Part shown: positions 1 to 5,239 of the stretch, piece by piece
Position numbering within the stretch: the first letter of the stretch is position 1
Layout of the letters: each line of letters starts with the position of its first letter
Assembly (NCBI GenBank): GCA_025454275.1
Contig: JALOOS010000144.1
Location: forward strand, 1 to 5,239
Source: Desulfobacterales bacterium
GTDB taxonomy: Bacteria; Desulfobacterota; Desulfobacteria; Desulfobacterales; SpSt-501
Length of the DNA: 5,239 nucleotides
Direction: 5' to 3'
Notes under the pieces: generated by a model
What the model saw: the letters and a program-made list of their open reading frames with translations, nothing else
What the model was told of the DNA's origin: nothing
Databases searched by the model: none
Made by a program: the position numbers and the translations under genes

Positions 1-573
1 TACATATCGAGCCTTCGGCTCAAGGCGAACCAGAGCCAGAGCATCGCCGTGGAGGTCAAGCCGGGGCCGGGGGCGGCCGCCGGCGAGTTCCCGATCACGG
101 TCCGCATCGCGGCGGGCGATGCCAAGGGCGAGGCCGCCCTGACGGTCATGCTGACCGGCACCTACGAGCTCGAGGTGGGCACCCCGTCGGGGCTGCTCTC
201 GCTGGAGGCGCAGCAGGGACAACCCGCCAACGTCTCCTTCTACGTCAAGAACTCCGGGACGGCCCCGAACGCCAACATCCGCTTCATGAGCTTCAAGCCG
301 GAAAACTGGAAGGTCGAGTTCAAGCCGGAGCGGATCGACCTGGTCGAACCCGGCGCCCTCAAGCAGGTCGAAATGATCGTCACCCCGGCCGAGGAGGCCC
401 TCATCGGGGACTACTCCGTGGCGGTCCGGGTCGAGGGGGAGAAGGTCAGCAAAACCCTCGAGTTCCGGGTCAGCGTCAAGGCCTCTTCGGCCTGGGGCTG
501 GATCGGGATCGGCCTCATCGTCGCCGTCATCGCCGGTCTGCTCGGGCTGTTTCGCGCCTTTGGAAGGCGTTGA
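1..573 (+). CDS. NEW3/Ig-like domain membrane-anchored protein (3' part only)
   Basis: The reading frame is open from base 1, with no stop before TGA at 571-573. The gene therefore starts upstream of the window, and the GTG at 49 is an internal Val codon, not the start. The visible 190 residues hold the end of one beta-rich domain (about 1-60) and a second, similar one (about 73-161), with the pattern 'VSFYVKNSG', 'NWKVEF', 'P..I.L.PG', 'V.P....GDY.V.V'. This is the style of the NEW3 (alpha-galactosidase NPCBM-associated, COG1470-type) Ig-like fold. A hydrophobic segment at about 165-187 (WGWIGIGLIVAVIAGLLGLF) ends in Arg-rich 'RAFGRR', as expected for a C-terminal anchor with a very short cytoplasmic tail and the domains outside the membrane. 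It lies two bases from an ABC ATPase gene, so it is probably the extracytoplasmic partner of that transporter. The family is assigned by pattern only, and the ligand is unknown. Confidence 0.8.
   Translation, partial: YISSLRLKANQSQSIAVEVKPGPGAAAGEFPITVRIAAGDAKGEAALTVMLTGTYELEVGTPSGLLSLEAQQGQPANVSFYVKNSGTAPNANIRFMSFKPENWKVEFKPERIDLVEPGALKQVEMIVTPAEEALIGDYSVAVRVEGEKVSKTLEFRVSVKASSAWGWIGIGLIVAVIAGLLGLFRAFGRR
562..567 (+). promoter_or_regulatory. Ribosome binding site that decides the ATPase start
   Basis: GGAAGG lies 8 bases before the ATG at 576 but only 2 bases before the in-frame TTG at 570. Normal spacing therefore favours 576. The site lies inside the last codons of the upstream gene, so translation is probably coupled. 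Confidence 0.6.
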
Positions 574-575
574 CC

Positions 576-1328
576 ATGGGCGCCGTTCCCGTCATCGAAA
601 CCGAGGAGCTGACCAAGGTCTACGGGGATCAGACCGCGGTGGACCGCCTGAGCCTGACGGTCGCGGCCGGTGAGATCTTCGGCTTCCTGGGGCCCAACGG
701 GGCGGGCAAGACCACGACCCTCCTCATGCTCCTGGGGCTGACGGAGCCGACCGGCGGCCGGGTCCGGGTGCTGGGGCTCGACCCCGCCCGCGACCCCATC
801 CAGGTCAAGTCCCGGGTCGGCTACCTCCAGGAGAACATGGGCTTCTATTCGGACCTGAACGCCCGCCAGATGCTCGCCTTCGTGGCCGAGTTGAACGGGA
901 TCGCGGGGGGTCCGGCAGCGGCGCGCATCGATGCCGCGCTCGCGGCCGTGGGCCTCGCCGATGCGGCCGGGAAGAAAATAGCCGCCTTCTCGCGCGGCAT
1001 GCGCCAGCGGCTGGGCATCGCCGAGCTCCTGATCAAGGAGGCCCGGGTGGCCTTCCTGGACGAGCCGACCCTGGGGCTCGACCCGGACGGCACGCTGCGG
1101 ATCATGGAGCTGATCCAGGGGCTCGCGCGCGACCGGGGCATGACCATCGTCCTCTCGAGCCACCAGTTGAACCAGGTGGAGAAAATCTGCCACCGCGTGG
1201 GCATCATGATCAAGGGGCGCATGGTGGCCCAGGGGCCCATGGAGCAGCTGGCGCGCGAGAAATTCGGGCTGGGCTCGGAGCAGTTCACCCTGGAGGAGAT
1301 CTACATGAAATACTTCCTGGAGGCCTGA
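576..1328 (+). CDS. ABC transporter ATP-binding protein (NosF/CcmA-like, ABC-2 type)
   Basis: This 250-residue nucleotide-binding subunit would power the membrane permease encoded next, acting on the cytoplasmic face. The motifs are in order: Walker A GPNGAGKT (39-46), Q-loop Gln85 in 'YLQEN', signature 'FSRGMRQRL' (138-146), Walker B 'VAFLDE' (158-163) with catalytic Glu163, D-loop 'LGLD' (166-169) and switch His196 in 'SSHQL'. All catalytic residues are intact. The signature reads SRGM rather than SGGQ, a variant I know from single-domain exporter ATPases of the DrrA/CcmA/NosF kind. The start was set at ATG 576 because of the RBS at 562-567; an in-frame TTG at 570 would overlap the previous stop. 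The gene begins two bases after the NEW3 gene and ends two bases before the permease. Function as an ABC ATPase is certain; the transported substrate is not. Confidence 0.95.
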   Translation: MGAVPVIETEELTKVYGDQTAVDRLSLTVAAGEIFGFLGPNGAGKTTTLLMLLGLTEPTGGRVRVLGLDPARDPIQVKSRVGYLQENMGFYSDLNARQMLAFVAELNGIAGGPAAARIDAALAAVGLADAAGKKIAAFSRGMRQRLGIAELLIKEARVAFLDEPTLGLDPDGTLRIMELIQGLARDRGMTIVLSSHQLNQVEKICHRVGIMIKGRMVAQGPMEQLAREKFGLGSEQFTLEEIYMKYFLEA

Positions 1329-1330
1329 CC

Positions 1331-2281
1331 GTGGCCGCTCTCACCGCCATCTGGAAAAAGGAGCTGGCCGATCACTTCACGAGCTACCGCTTCGTGATCC
1401 TGTTCGCCCTGATCGCCATGGTCAGCCTGATCAGCGCCTACATGGTCGGGGTGCAGATCCGCGCGGCCCAGGACCAGCTCAAGCCGACCTTCATCTTTCT
1501 GATGCTCTTCACCGAACCGGGGGCGATGTTCTCGCTGGTTCAATTCGTGGCCTTCTTCGGCCCCCTGGTGGGGCTGATCCTGGGCTTCGATTCCATCAAC
1601 CGCGAGCGCAACGAGGGGACGCTCAGCAAACTTTTGGCCCAACCGATCTACCGGGATGTGGTCATCAACGCCAAGTTCCTGGCCGGGCTGACGCTCATCG
1701 CGGTGATGATGGCCTCGATCCTGCTGGTCATCACCGGCCTGGGGCTTGCCCTGATCGGCATCGTGCCCGGCGCAGAGGAGATCGGCCGGATGCTGGTCTA
1801 CCTCATCATCAGCGTGGTCTACATCGCCTTCTGGCTGGGGGTTGCGATCCTCTTTTCGATCCTCTTCCGCAGCACGGCCACATCGGCCCTGGCCGCGCTT
1901 GCGGTGTGGATCTTCTTCTCCTTCTTCGTGACGCTCGGGGTCGGCATCCTCGCCAACGCCCTGGCCGGGAGCCCCTCCCAGGATCCCCGGGCAGCGCAGC
2001 GCAAGGCCGAGATCCTGCGCGCGGCCTCCCTCGTCTCCCCCATGGAGCTCTACTCCGACGCCACCGCCGCCGTCATCGACCCGCTGCGCAAATCGGCCCG
2101 CTCGACCCTGATGATCGGCCCGATGGAGGCGATCTCCATGAGCCGCTTCTCAGGCCCCCTGCCCTTCGGACAGAGCCTGCTCATCGTCATGCCGTATATC
2201 ATCGCCCTCATCGCGCTGACGGCGCTCTGTTTCGCCGTCTCCTACACCGTCTTCATGCGCCAGGAGATCCGCTCCCTCTAA
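1331..2281 (+). CDS. ABC-2 family transporter permease (NosY-like)
   Basis: This 316-residue integral membrane protein is the likely transmembrane partner of the preceding ATPase. About six hydrophobic spans are visible at residues 21-42, 68-86, 116-144, 155-178, 183-211 and 282-307. After the second span comes 'DSINRERNEGTLSKLL.QP..R' (87-108), which matches the cytoplasmic 'ER..GTL..LL..P..R' motif of ABC-2/NosY-type permeases. A long, mostly polar loop (about 212-280) lies before the last span. The GTG start at 1331 is supported by GGAGG at 1319-1323 with a 7-base spacer, and it follows the ATPase stop by two bases. The stop codon TAA (2279-2281) forms the base of a long hairpin. The gene resembles NosY of the NosDFY system, but there is no nosD or nosZ here, so a nitrous oxide reductase role is not supported. 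The substrate is unknown. Confidence 0.88.
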   Translation: MAALTAIWKKELADHFTSYRFVILFALIAMVSLISAYMVGVQIRAAQDQLKPTFIFLMLFTEPGAMFSLVQFVAFFGPLVGLILGFDSINRERNEGTLSKLLAQPIYRDVVINAKFLAGLTLIAVMMASILLVITGLGLALIGIVPGAEEIGRMLVYLIISVVYIAFWLGVAILFSILFRSTATSALAALAVWIFFSFFVTLGVGILANALAGSPSQDPRAAQRKAEILRAASLVSPMELYSDATAAVIDPLRKSARSTLMIGPMEAISMSRFSGPLPFGQSLLIVMPYIIALIALTALCFAVSYTVFMRQEIRSL

Positions 2282-2318
2282 ATTCGAGAGGGCGGCCAAG
2301 GCCGCCCTCTCGAATTTA
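2279..2318 (+). terminator. Long perfect hairpin after the permease gene (likely terminator)
   Basis: An inverted repeat has arms 2279-2297 and 2300-2318, complementary over 19 bp with only two central bases (AA); in RNA the closing pair would open to a 4-base loop. The stem contains the permease stop codon at its foot. The core is GC-rich (GAGGGCGGCC) and the outer part is AT-rich. On the + strand the GC core is followed by AATTTAATTAAACTTTT, which is T-rich but interrupted. It is therefore a plausible, not canonical, intrinsic terminator for the ABC operon. It could also work in reverse on groEL transcripts. Confidence 0.75.
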
Positions 2319-2324
2319 ATTAAA
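2315..2324. repeat. AT-only palindrome at the junction of the two hairpins
   Basis: TTTAATTAAA is a perfect 10-bp palindrome. It spans the two bases between the hairpins (2319-2320) and takes in the last four bases of the left hairpin and the first four of the right one. It reads the same on both strands, so it gives a short T-containing run to transcripts arriving from either side. Confidence 0.6.
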
Positions 2325-2363
2325 CTTTTCTGTCGGCCGCACTGCGGCCGACAGAAAAGTTTA
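2321..2363 (-). terminator. Long perfect hairpin after groEL (likely terminator or 3'-end protector)
   Basis: The arms 2321-2340 and 2344-2363 are complementary over 20 bp with a 3-base loop. The core is GTCGGCCGC/GCGGCCGAC and the base is AAACTTTTCT/AGAAAAGTTT. It starts two bases after the groEL stop codon on the - strand. The 3' arm on either strand ends AGAAAAGTTT, so no uninterrupted U-tract follows the GC core, which is unusual for an intrinsic terminator. On the - strand it is followed by AATTAAATT and then by the second hairpin. Termination, 3'-exonuclease blocking, or both are possible. Confidence 0.7.
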
Positions 2364-2365
2364 GG

Positions 2366-3994
2366 TTAGTACATGTCGTCATCCATGGGCGGGGCCGCAG
2401 CGCCGCCTTTCTTCTTCTTCTCGGGCTTCTCGGTGATCATGGCCTCGGTGGAGAGCATCAGGGCGGCCACCGAGGCGGCGTTCTGGACGGCGAAGCGCAC
2501 CACCTTGGTGGGGTCGATCACCCCGGCTTTCATCAGGTCTTCGTAGACCCCGGTCTCGGCATTGAACCCGTAGGAGTCCTTGCCGTCGAGCACCGCGTTC
2601 ACCACCACCGAGCCCTCGAGGCCCGCGTTCGCGGCGATGTTGCGCAGGGGCTCCCTGAGCGCCCGCTTCAGGATCGAAATGCCGACCTTCTCCTCGCCGG
2701 CGACCTTGACGTTGTCCAGGGCCCCCAGGCAGCGCAGCAGGGCGACGCCGCCGCCGGGCACGATCCCTTCCTCCACCGCGGCGCGCGTGGCGTTCAGGGC
2801 GTCTTCCACCCGGGCCTTCTTCTCCTTCATCTCGGTCTCGGTGGCGGCCCCGATGTGCAGTACCGCGACCCCGCCGACCAGTTTCGCCAGCCGCTCCTGG
2901 AGCTTCTCGCGGTCGTAATCCGAGGTGGTCTCTTCGATCTGGGCGCGGATCTGGTTGATGCGCCCCTCGATGTCGGCTTTCTTGCCGGCCCCGTCGATCA
3001 GCGTGGTGTTGTCCTTGTCGATCCGCACGTGCTTGCAGCGGCCGAGATCGTTCAGGGTCACGTTCTCGAGCTTCAGTCCCAGCTCCTCGGCGATCACCTG
3101 CCCGCCGGTGAGGATCGCGATGTCCTCGAGCATGGCCTTGCGGCGGTCGCCGAAGCCGGGCGCCTTCACCGCGGCCGCCTTCAGCGTGCCGCGCAGCTTG
3201 TTCACGATCAGGGTCGCCAGGGCCTCGCCCTCGATGTCCTCCGCGATGATCACAAGCGGCTTACCGCTCTGGGCCACGGACTCGAGAATCGGCACCATGT
3301 CCTTCATGGCGCTGATCTTCTTCTCGTGGATCAGGATGTAGGGCGACTCCAGGTTGGCTTCCATCTTTTCCGGATCGGTGACGAAGTAAGGGGAAACGTA
3401 TCCGCGGTCGAACTGCATCCCCTCCACCACCTCGAGGGTGGTCTCCATGCTCTTGGCCTCTTCGACGGTGATGACCCCCTCTTTTCCGACCTTGTCCATG
3501 GCCTCGGAGATGAGTTTGCCGATCATCTCGTCGTTGTTGGCGGAGATGCTGCCCACCTGGACGATTTCGCTCTTGCCCTTGACCGGCTTGGACATCTTTT
3601 TGAGCTCGGACACCACGGCGGCCACTCCCTTTTCGATGCCCCGTTTGAGCGCCATGGGGTTGGTGCCGGCCACGACCAGTTTCTGCCCTTCGCTGTAGAT
3701 CGACTGGGCCAGCACCGTGGCGGTGGTGGTGCCGTCCCCGGCGGTGTCGCTGGTCTTGCTGGCGACCTCCTTCACCATCTGCGCCCCCATGTTCTCGAAC
3801 TTGTCCTCGAGCTGCATCTCCTTGGCCACGGTCACCCCGTCCTTGGTGACGTTGGGCGAGCCGAAGGACTTGTCCAAAACGACGTTCCGCCCCTTGGGGC
3901 CGAGGGTGACCTTGACGGCATCCGCCAGGACGTTCACCCCCTTCAGAAGTTTCTCCCTGGCCTGAGCTCCATAGCAAATCATTTTGGCTGGCAT
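2366..3994 (-). CDS. groEL: Chaperonin GroEL (HSP60)
   Basis: The 542-residue subunit of the cytosolic double-ring chaperonin encapsulates and folds proteins using ATP with the GroES lid. Key features fall at the E. coli numbering: the 'TLGPKGRNV' nucleotide loop (30-38), Asp52, 'GDGTTTAT' (86-93) with Asp87, and Asp398 needed for ATP hydrolysis. The chaperonin signature 'AAVEEGIVPGGG' is at 405-416. Equatorial, intermediate and apical domains are complete and there is no frameshift. The tail is 'KKKKGGAAAPPMDDDMY', which lacks the Gly-Gly-Met repeats usual in bacterial GroEL but keeps an acidic '-DDMY'-type end. The ATG at 3994 has GGGAGGA (4001-4007) 6 bases upstream. It follows groES by 18 bases and shares its promoters. 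Its sequence is closest in style to deltaproteobacterial GroELs (recalled, not searched). Whether the genome has other groEL copies cannot be seen. Confidence 0.99.
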   Translation of the reverse strand: MPAKMICYGAQAREKLLKGVNVLADAVKVTLGPKGRNVVLDKSFGSPNVTKDGVTVAKEMQLEDKFENMGAQMVKEVASKTSDTAGDGTTTATVLAQSIYSEGQKLVVAGTNPMALKRGIEKGVAAVVSELKKMSKPVKGKSEIVQVGSISANNDEMIGKLISEAMDKVGKEGVITVEEAKSMETTLEVVEGMQFDRGYVSPYFVTDPEKMEANLESPYILIHEKKISAMKDMVPILESVAQSGKPLVIIAEDIEGEALATLIVNKLRGTLKAAAVKAPGFGDRRKAMLEDIAILTGGQVIAEELGLKLENVTLNDLGRCKHVRIDKDNTTLIDGAGKKADIEGRINQIRAQIEETTSDYDREKLQERLAKLVGGVAVLHIGAATETEMKEKKARVEDALNATRAAVEEGIVPGGGVALLRCLGALDNVKVAGEEKVGISILKRALREPLRNIAANAGLEGSVVVNAVLDGKDSYGFNAETGVYEDLMKAGVIDPTKVVRFAVQNAASVAALMLSTEAMITEKPEKKKKGGAAAPPMDDDMY

Positions 3995-4012
3995 GGTTCG
4001 TCCTCCCTAAAG

Positions 4013-4300
4013 TTATTCCAGAATTCCGAGAATATCGTCTTCGCGCATGAAGATGTGCTCGACCCCGTCCATTTTGATCTCCGTGCCCGCATACTTGGAG
4101 AAGAGGATCCGGTCGCCCTTTTTCACCTCCATGGCGATGCGCTTGCCGTCCTCGCCCACCTTGCCGGGACCGACCGCCACCACCTTGCCCTCCTGCGGCT
4201 TCTCCTTGGCGGTGTCGGGGATGATGATCCCCCCGGCGGTCTTCTTCTCTTCCTCGACCCTGACTACCAAAATCCTGTCGTTCATCGGCCTGATTTTCAT
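4013..4300 (-). CDS. groES: Co-chaperonin GroES (HSP10)
   Basis: The 95-residue subunit of the seven-membered lid caps GroEL; the family is usually 94-100 residues. The N-terminal signature 'IRPMNDRILV' (3-12) is present. The mobile loop with 'GGIIIP' (23-28) provides the hydrophobic IVL-type tripeptide that binds the GroEL apical domain. The roof-loop region is 'GPGKVGEDGKRI' (44-55), and 'GDRILFSKYAGTEI' (62-75) is the conserved C-terminal half. The start ATG at 4300 has a near-ideal Shine-Dalgarno AAGGAGGT (4309-4316) with an 8-base spacer, fitting high expression. It is the first gene of the groES-groEL operon. Its promoters lie in the 297-bp gap upstream. Confidence 0.99.
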   Translation of the reverse strand: MKIRPMNDRILVVRVEEEKKTAGGIIIPDTAKEKPQEGKVVAVGPGKVGEDGKRIAMEVKKGDRILFSKYAGTEIKMDGVEHIFMREDDILGILE

Positions 4301-4408
4301 AACCCCTGACCTCCTTCGTGATATGGGATGAATTTAGCCACCGATCGCCCGCGGTCCGCGGTTTCAGATGCAGCACGGCCCTCCGGGCGGTCGCGGCGGA
4401 AAGGTTCT

Positions 4409-4438
4409 GGATCGGCACTTTCTATGTGTTCAAGGGTG
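4409..4438 (-). promoter_or_regulatory. Candidate sigma-32 (heat-shock) promoter of groES-groEL
   Basis: On the - strand, CACCCTTGAA (4429-4438) matches the sigma-32 -35 consensus, which centres on CCCTTGAA. After 12 bases comes GCCGATCC (4409-4416), which agrees with the CCCCAT -10 core at 4 of 6 positions. Transcription would start near 4400 and leave a leader of about 100 bases. The -35 match is strong and the -10 match is only fair. The location directly upstream of groES supports it. Confidence 0.55.
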
Positions 4439-4499
4439 CTGGCGGTCCGGTACAGCGCTGATCGATACATGGCGTGGACAAACGGGTCGTCTAAGATCA

Positions 4500-4528
4500 A
4501 TTATATTCTCTTGAAATCAACATGTTAT
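4500..4528 (-). promoter_or_regulatory. Candidate sigma-70-type promoter for groES-groEL
   Basis: A perfect TATAAT (4500-4505 read on the - strand) is preceded at exactly 17 bases by ATAACA (4523-4528), which matches TTGACA at 4 of 6. It lies in a locally AT-rich stretch in an otherwise GC-rich window. It would start transcription near 4493, giving a leader of about 190 bases. It would provide basal housekeeping expression upstream of the heat-shock candidate. Confidence 0.5.
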
Positions 4529-4554
4529 CGGCTTATCATCGTTTTGACGGAGCA

Positions 4555-4582
4555 ACATTAATCACGCCGAAGGCGTTGTCAA
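4555..4582 (-). promoter_or_regulatory. Weaker sigma-70-like promoter with a palindromic spacer
   Basis: A perfect TTGACA (4577-4582, - strand) is followed after 16 bases by TAATGT (4555-4560), which keeps T1, A2 and T6 of the -10 consensus. The spacer contains the short inverted repeat ACGCC-TTC-GGCGT (4564-4576). That repeat could instead be a weak terminator hairpin for the gene ending at 4598, but no T-run follows it. Both readings are tentative. Confidence 0.3.
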
Positions 4583-4597
4583 TAGCGGACGGCCGAA

Positions 4598-5197
4598 CTA
4601 GGATGATTCCGTATTCGGTTCGAGATCGCGGCCCAAAAGCCGGTCGATCCGCTCCTGGAGACCGGGCGGATCCGCCCCCGCAGCGCCTTCGCGGAAGATG
4701 GCGGCGGCGCCTTCGGCAAGGAGCGCAAGGCGGCGGTGCCCCTCGGCCGCCGCCGCCGCAAGATCCCCCCAGCCGTGCGGTTCCCCCACCCGGTCGAAGG
4801 CCGCGAAGAGACCCGGCAGATAGGCCTTGGCGAGGCCATCGGACAATGCGATGAAAAGTGCCAGCCCGGCCAGGTCCCGACGGCGGCAGAGAGACGCCAG
4901 GGTTCCGCCGGGCGCGGTGTCGGCGATCAGGTCCTTCACGCGCCGCAGGAGGATCTCGGCCCGGCTGCCGGAAAAGGCCGCCACCATCTGCTGCCAGAGG
5001 GCCCGGTCGAAACCTCCCCCCCGCATCTCGCCCAGCTCGTGACGGATGAAGAGCCTCTCCTGGACCCGGATCAGGCGCGCGAACTCCTGCCGGATGGCGG
5101 CCGGCCGGTGGTCGCGGATGCCGCAGGCATCGAGCGCCACGGCGAGCGCCCGGCGTGCCGAGGGGGCGGCATAGAGGATCGTATCCCATAGAGCCAT
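4598..5197 (-). CDS. Hypothetical Ala/Leu/Arg-rich helical protein
   Basis: I do not recognise the family. From the ATG at 5197 the protein has 199 residues and looks almost entirely alpha-helical and soluble, with no signal peptide or convincing membrane span. Clear blocks are 'ALWDTILYAAPSARRAL' (2-18), 'FARLIRVQERLFIRHELGEM' (39-58), 'FDRALWQQMVAAF' (63-75), 'AEILLRRVKDLI' (80-91) and 'LFIALSDGLAKAYLPGLFAAFDRVG' near 114-138. The C-terminus is Ala/Arg-rich. The start has GGAGG (5206-5210) 8 bases upstream. However, the frame stays open above it to the window edge (…QTIIIRREAAR-M) with no stop, so the true start may lie beyond 5239. The coding style and a well-placed stop (TAG, 4598-4600) argue it is real. 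It lies 297 bases upstream of groES on the same strand. No role is assigned. Confidence 0.72.
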   Translation of the reverse strand: MALWDTILYAAPSARRALAVALDACGIRDHRPAAIRQEFARLIRVQERLFIRHELGEMRGGGFDRALWQQMVAAFSGSRAEILLRRVKDLIADTAPGGTLASLCRRRDLAGLALFIALSDGLAKAYLPGLFAAFDRVGEPHGWGDLAAAAAEGHRRLALLAEGAAAIFREGAAGADPPGLQERIDRLLGRDLEPNTESS

Positions 5198-5205
5198 CCG
5201 CGCCG

Positions 5206-5210
5206 CCTCC
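5206..5210 (-). promoter_or_regulatory. Possible ribosome binding site for the hypothetical gene
   Basis: GGAGG on the - strand is 8 bases before the ATG at 5197. It supports that start but does not settle it, because the same bases also read as sense codons of an open upstream frame (Arg-Glu-Ala). Confidence 0.4.
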
Positions 5211-5239
5211 CGGCGAATGATGATGGTTTGCCCCTGGGA

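Noticed and set aside
411..1193. 260-residue open frame antisense to the ABC ATPase
   Set aside because: The ATPase on the opposite strand carries every family motif; this frame has none.
1..2281. Nitrous oxide reductase accessory operon (nosDFY)
   Set aside because: The ATPase and permease are NosF/NosY-like in general style only; there is no NosD beta-helix protein, NosZ or NosL in view, and the partner is a NEW3-type protein.
2855..4309. 484-residue open frame on the + strand opposite groEL and groES
   Set aside because: It is antisense to two unmistakable genes, has His/Leu/Gly/Asp-rich shadow composition, no good ribosome site and no family motifs; it is a GC-bias artefact.
4301..4400. 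RNA thermometer hiding the groES Shine-Dalgarno
   Set aside because: No segment of the leader complementary to AAGGAGGT was found by eye, so sequestration of the ribosome site is not supported.
3261..4418. 385-residue open frame on the - strand in another frame of groES-groEL
   Set aside because: It is out of frame with the chaperonin genes and very rich in Gly/Arg/Gln/His, typical of a shifted high-GC frame.
4410..4430. Possible sigma-54 promoter (GGCAC box) on the + strand
   Set aside because: No TTGC box follows at the required spacing and no + strand gene lies downstream.
4415..4439. GCAC…GTGC inverted repeat resembling a CIRCE element
   Set aside because: The spacing between the half-sites is 17 bases rather than the 13 of CIRCE, and the flanking TTA/CTC bases do not match; it overlaps the sigma-32-like -35 by chance.
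4297..4500. 67-residue open frame on the - strand just upstream of groES
   Set aside because: It covers the groES leader and heat-shock promoter, overlaps the groES start, has no clear ribosome site and low-quality composition.

Overview
The window is a high-GC bacterial stretch with two convergent blocks that meet at about 2280-2366. The GroEL sequence resembles deltaproteobacterial (Desulfobacterota/Desulfuromonadota-like) chaperonins as I remember them. Together with the high GC and the strong Shine-Dalgarno sites, this suggests a Gram-negative, deltaproteobacterial-type organism. That placement is an inference; no rRNA or other taxonomic marker is present.

Left block, + strand (1-2281): the 3' part of a gene for a NEW3/Ig-like-domain protein with a C-terminal membrane anchor, then an ABC transporter ATPase, then an ABC-2 (NosY-like) permease. 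Each junction has only two bases between stop and start, so this is a compact operon. It encodes an ABC transport module with an anchored extracytoplasmic beta-domain partner; the substrate cannot be read from the sequence.

Convergence zone (2279-2365): two long, essentially perfect inverted repeats sit back to back. One begins in the permease stop codon and the other ends two bases from the groEL stop codon. A 10-bp AT-only palindrome lies across their junction. This is most likely a bidirectional termination and 3'-end structure.

Right block, - strand (5197 down to 2366, and probably beyond 5239): a conserved-looking, helical, Ala-rich protein of unknown function, then a 297-bp promoter region, then groES and groEL. 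The promoter region holds a heat-shock (sigma-32-like) promoter candidate and two sigma-70-like candidates, with no CIRCE element. GroES and GroEL form the folding chamber; GroEL keeps its ATPase residues but has a C-terminal tail without the usual GGM repeats.

No tRNA, rRNA, CRISPR array, insertion sequence or phage gene was seen. The window is mostly housekeeping plus a little-characterised ABC module. I found no clear evidence of a wholly new system; the most unusual items are the double hairpin and the NEW3-ABC operon.
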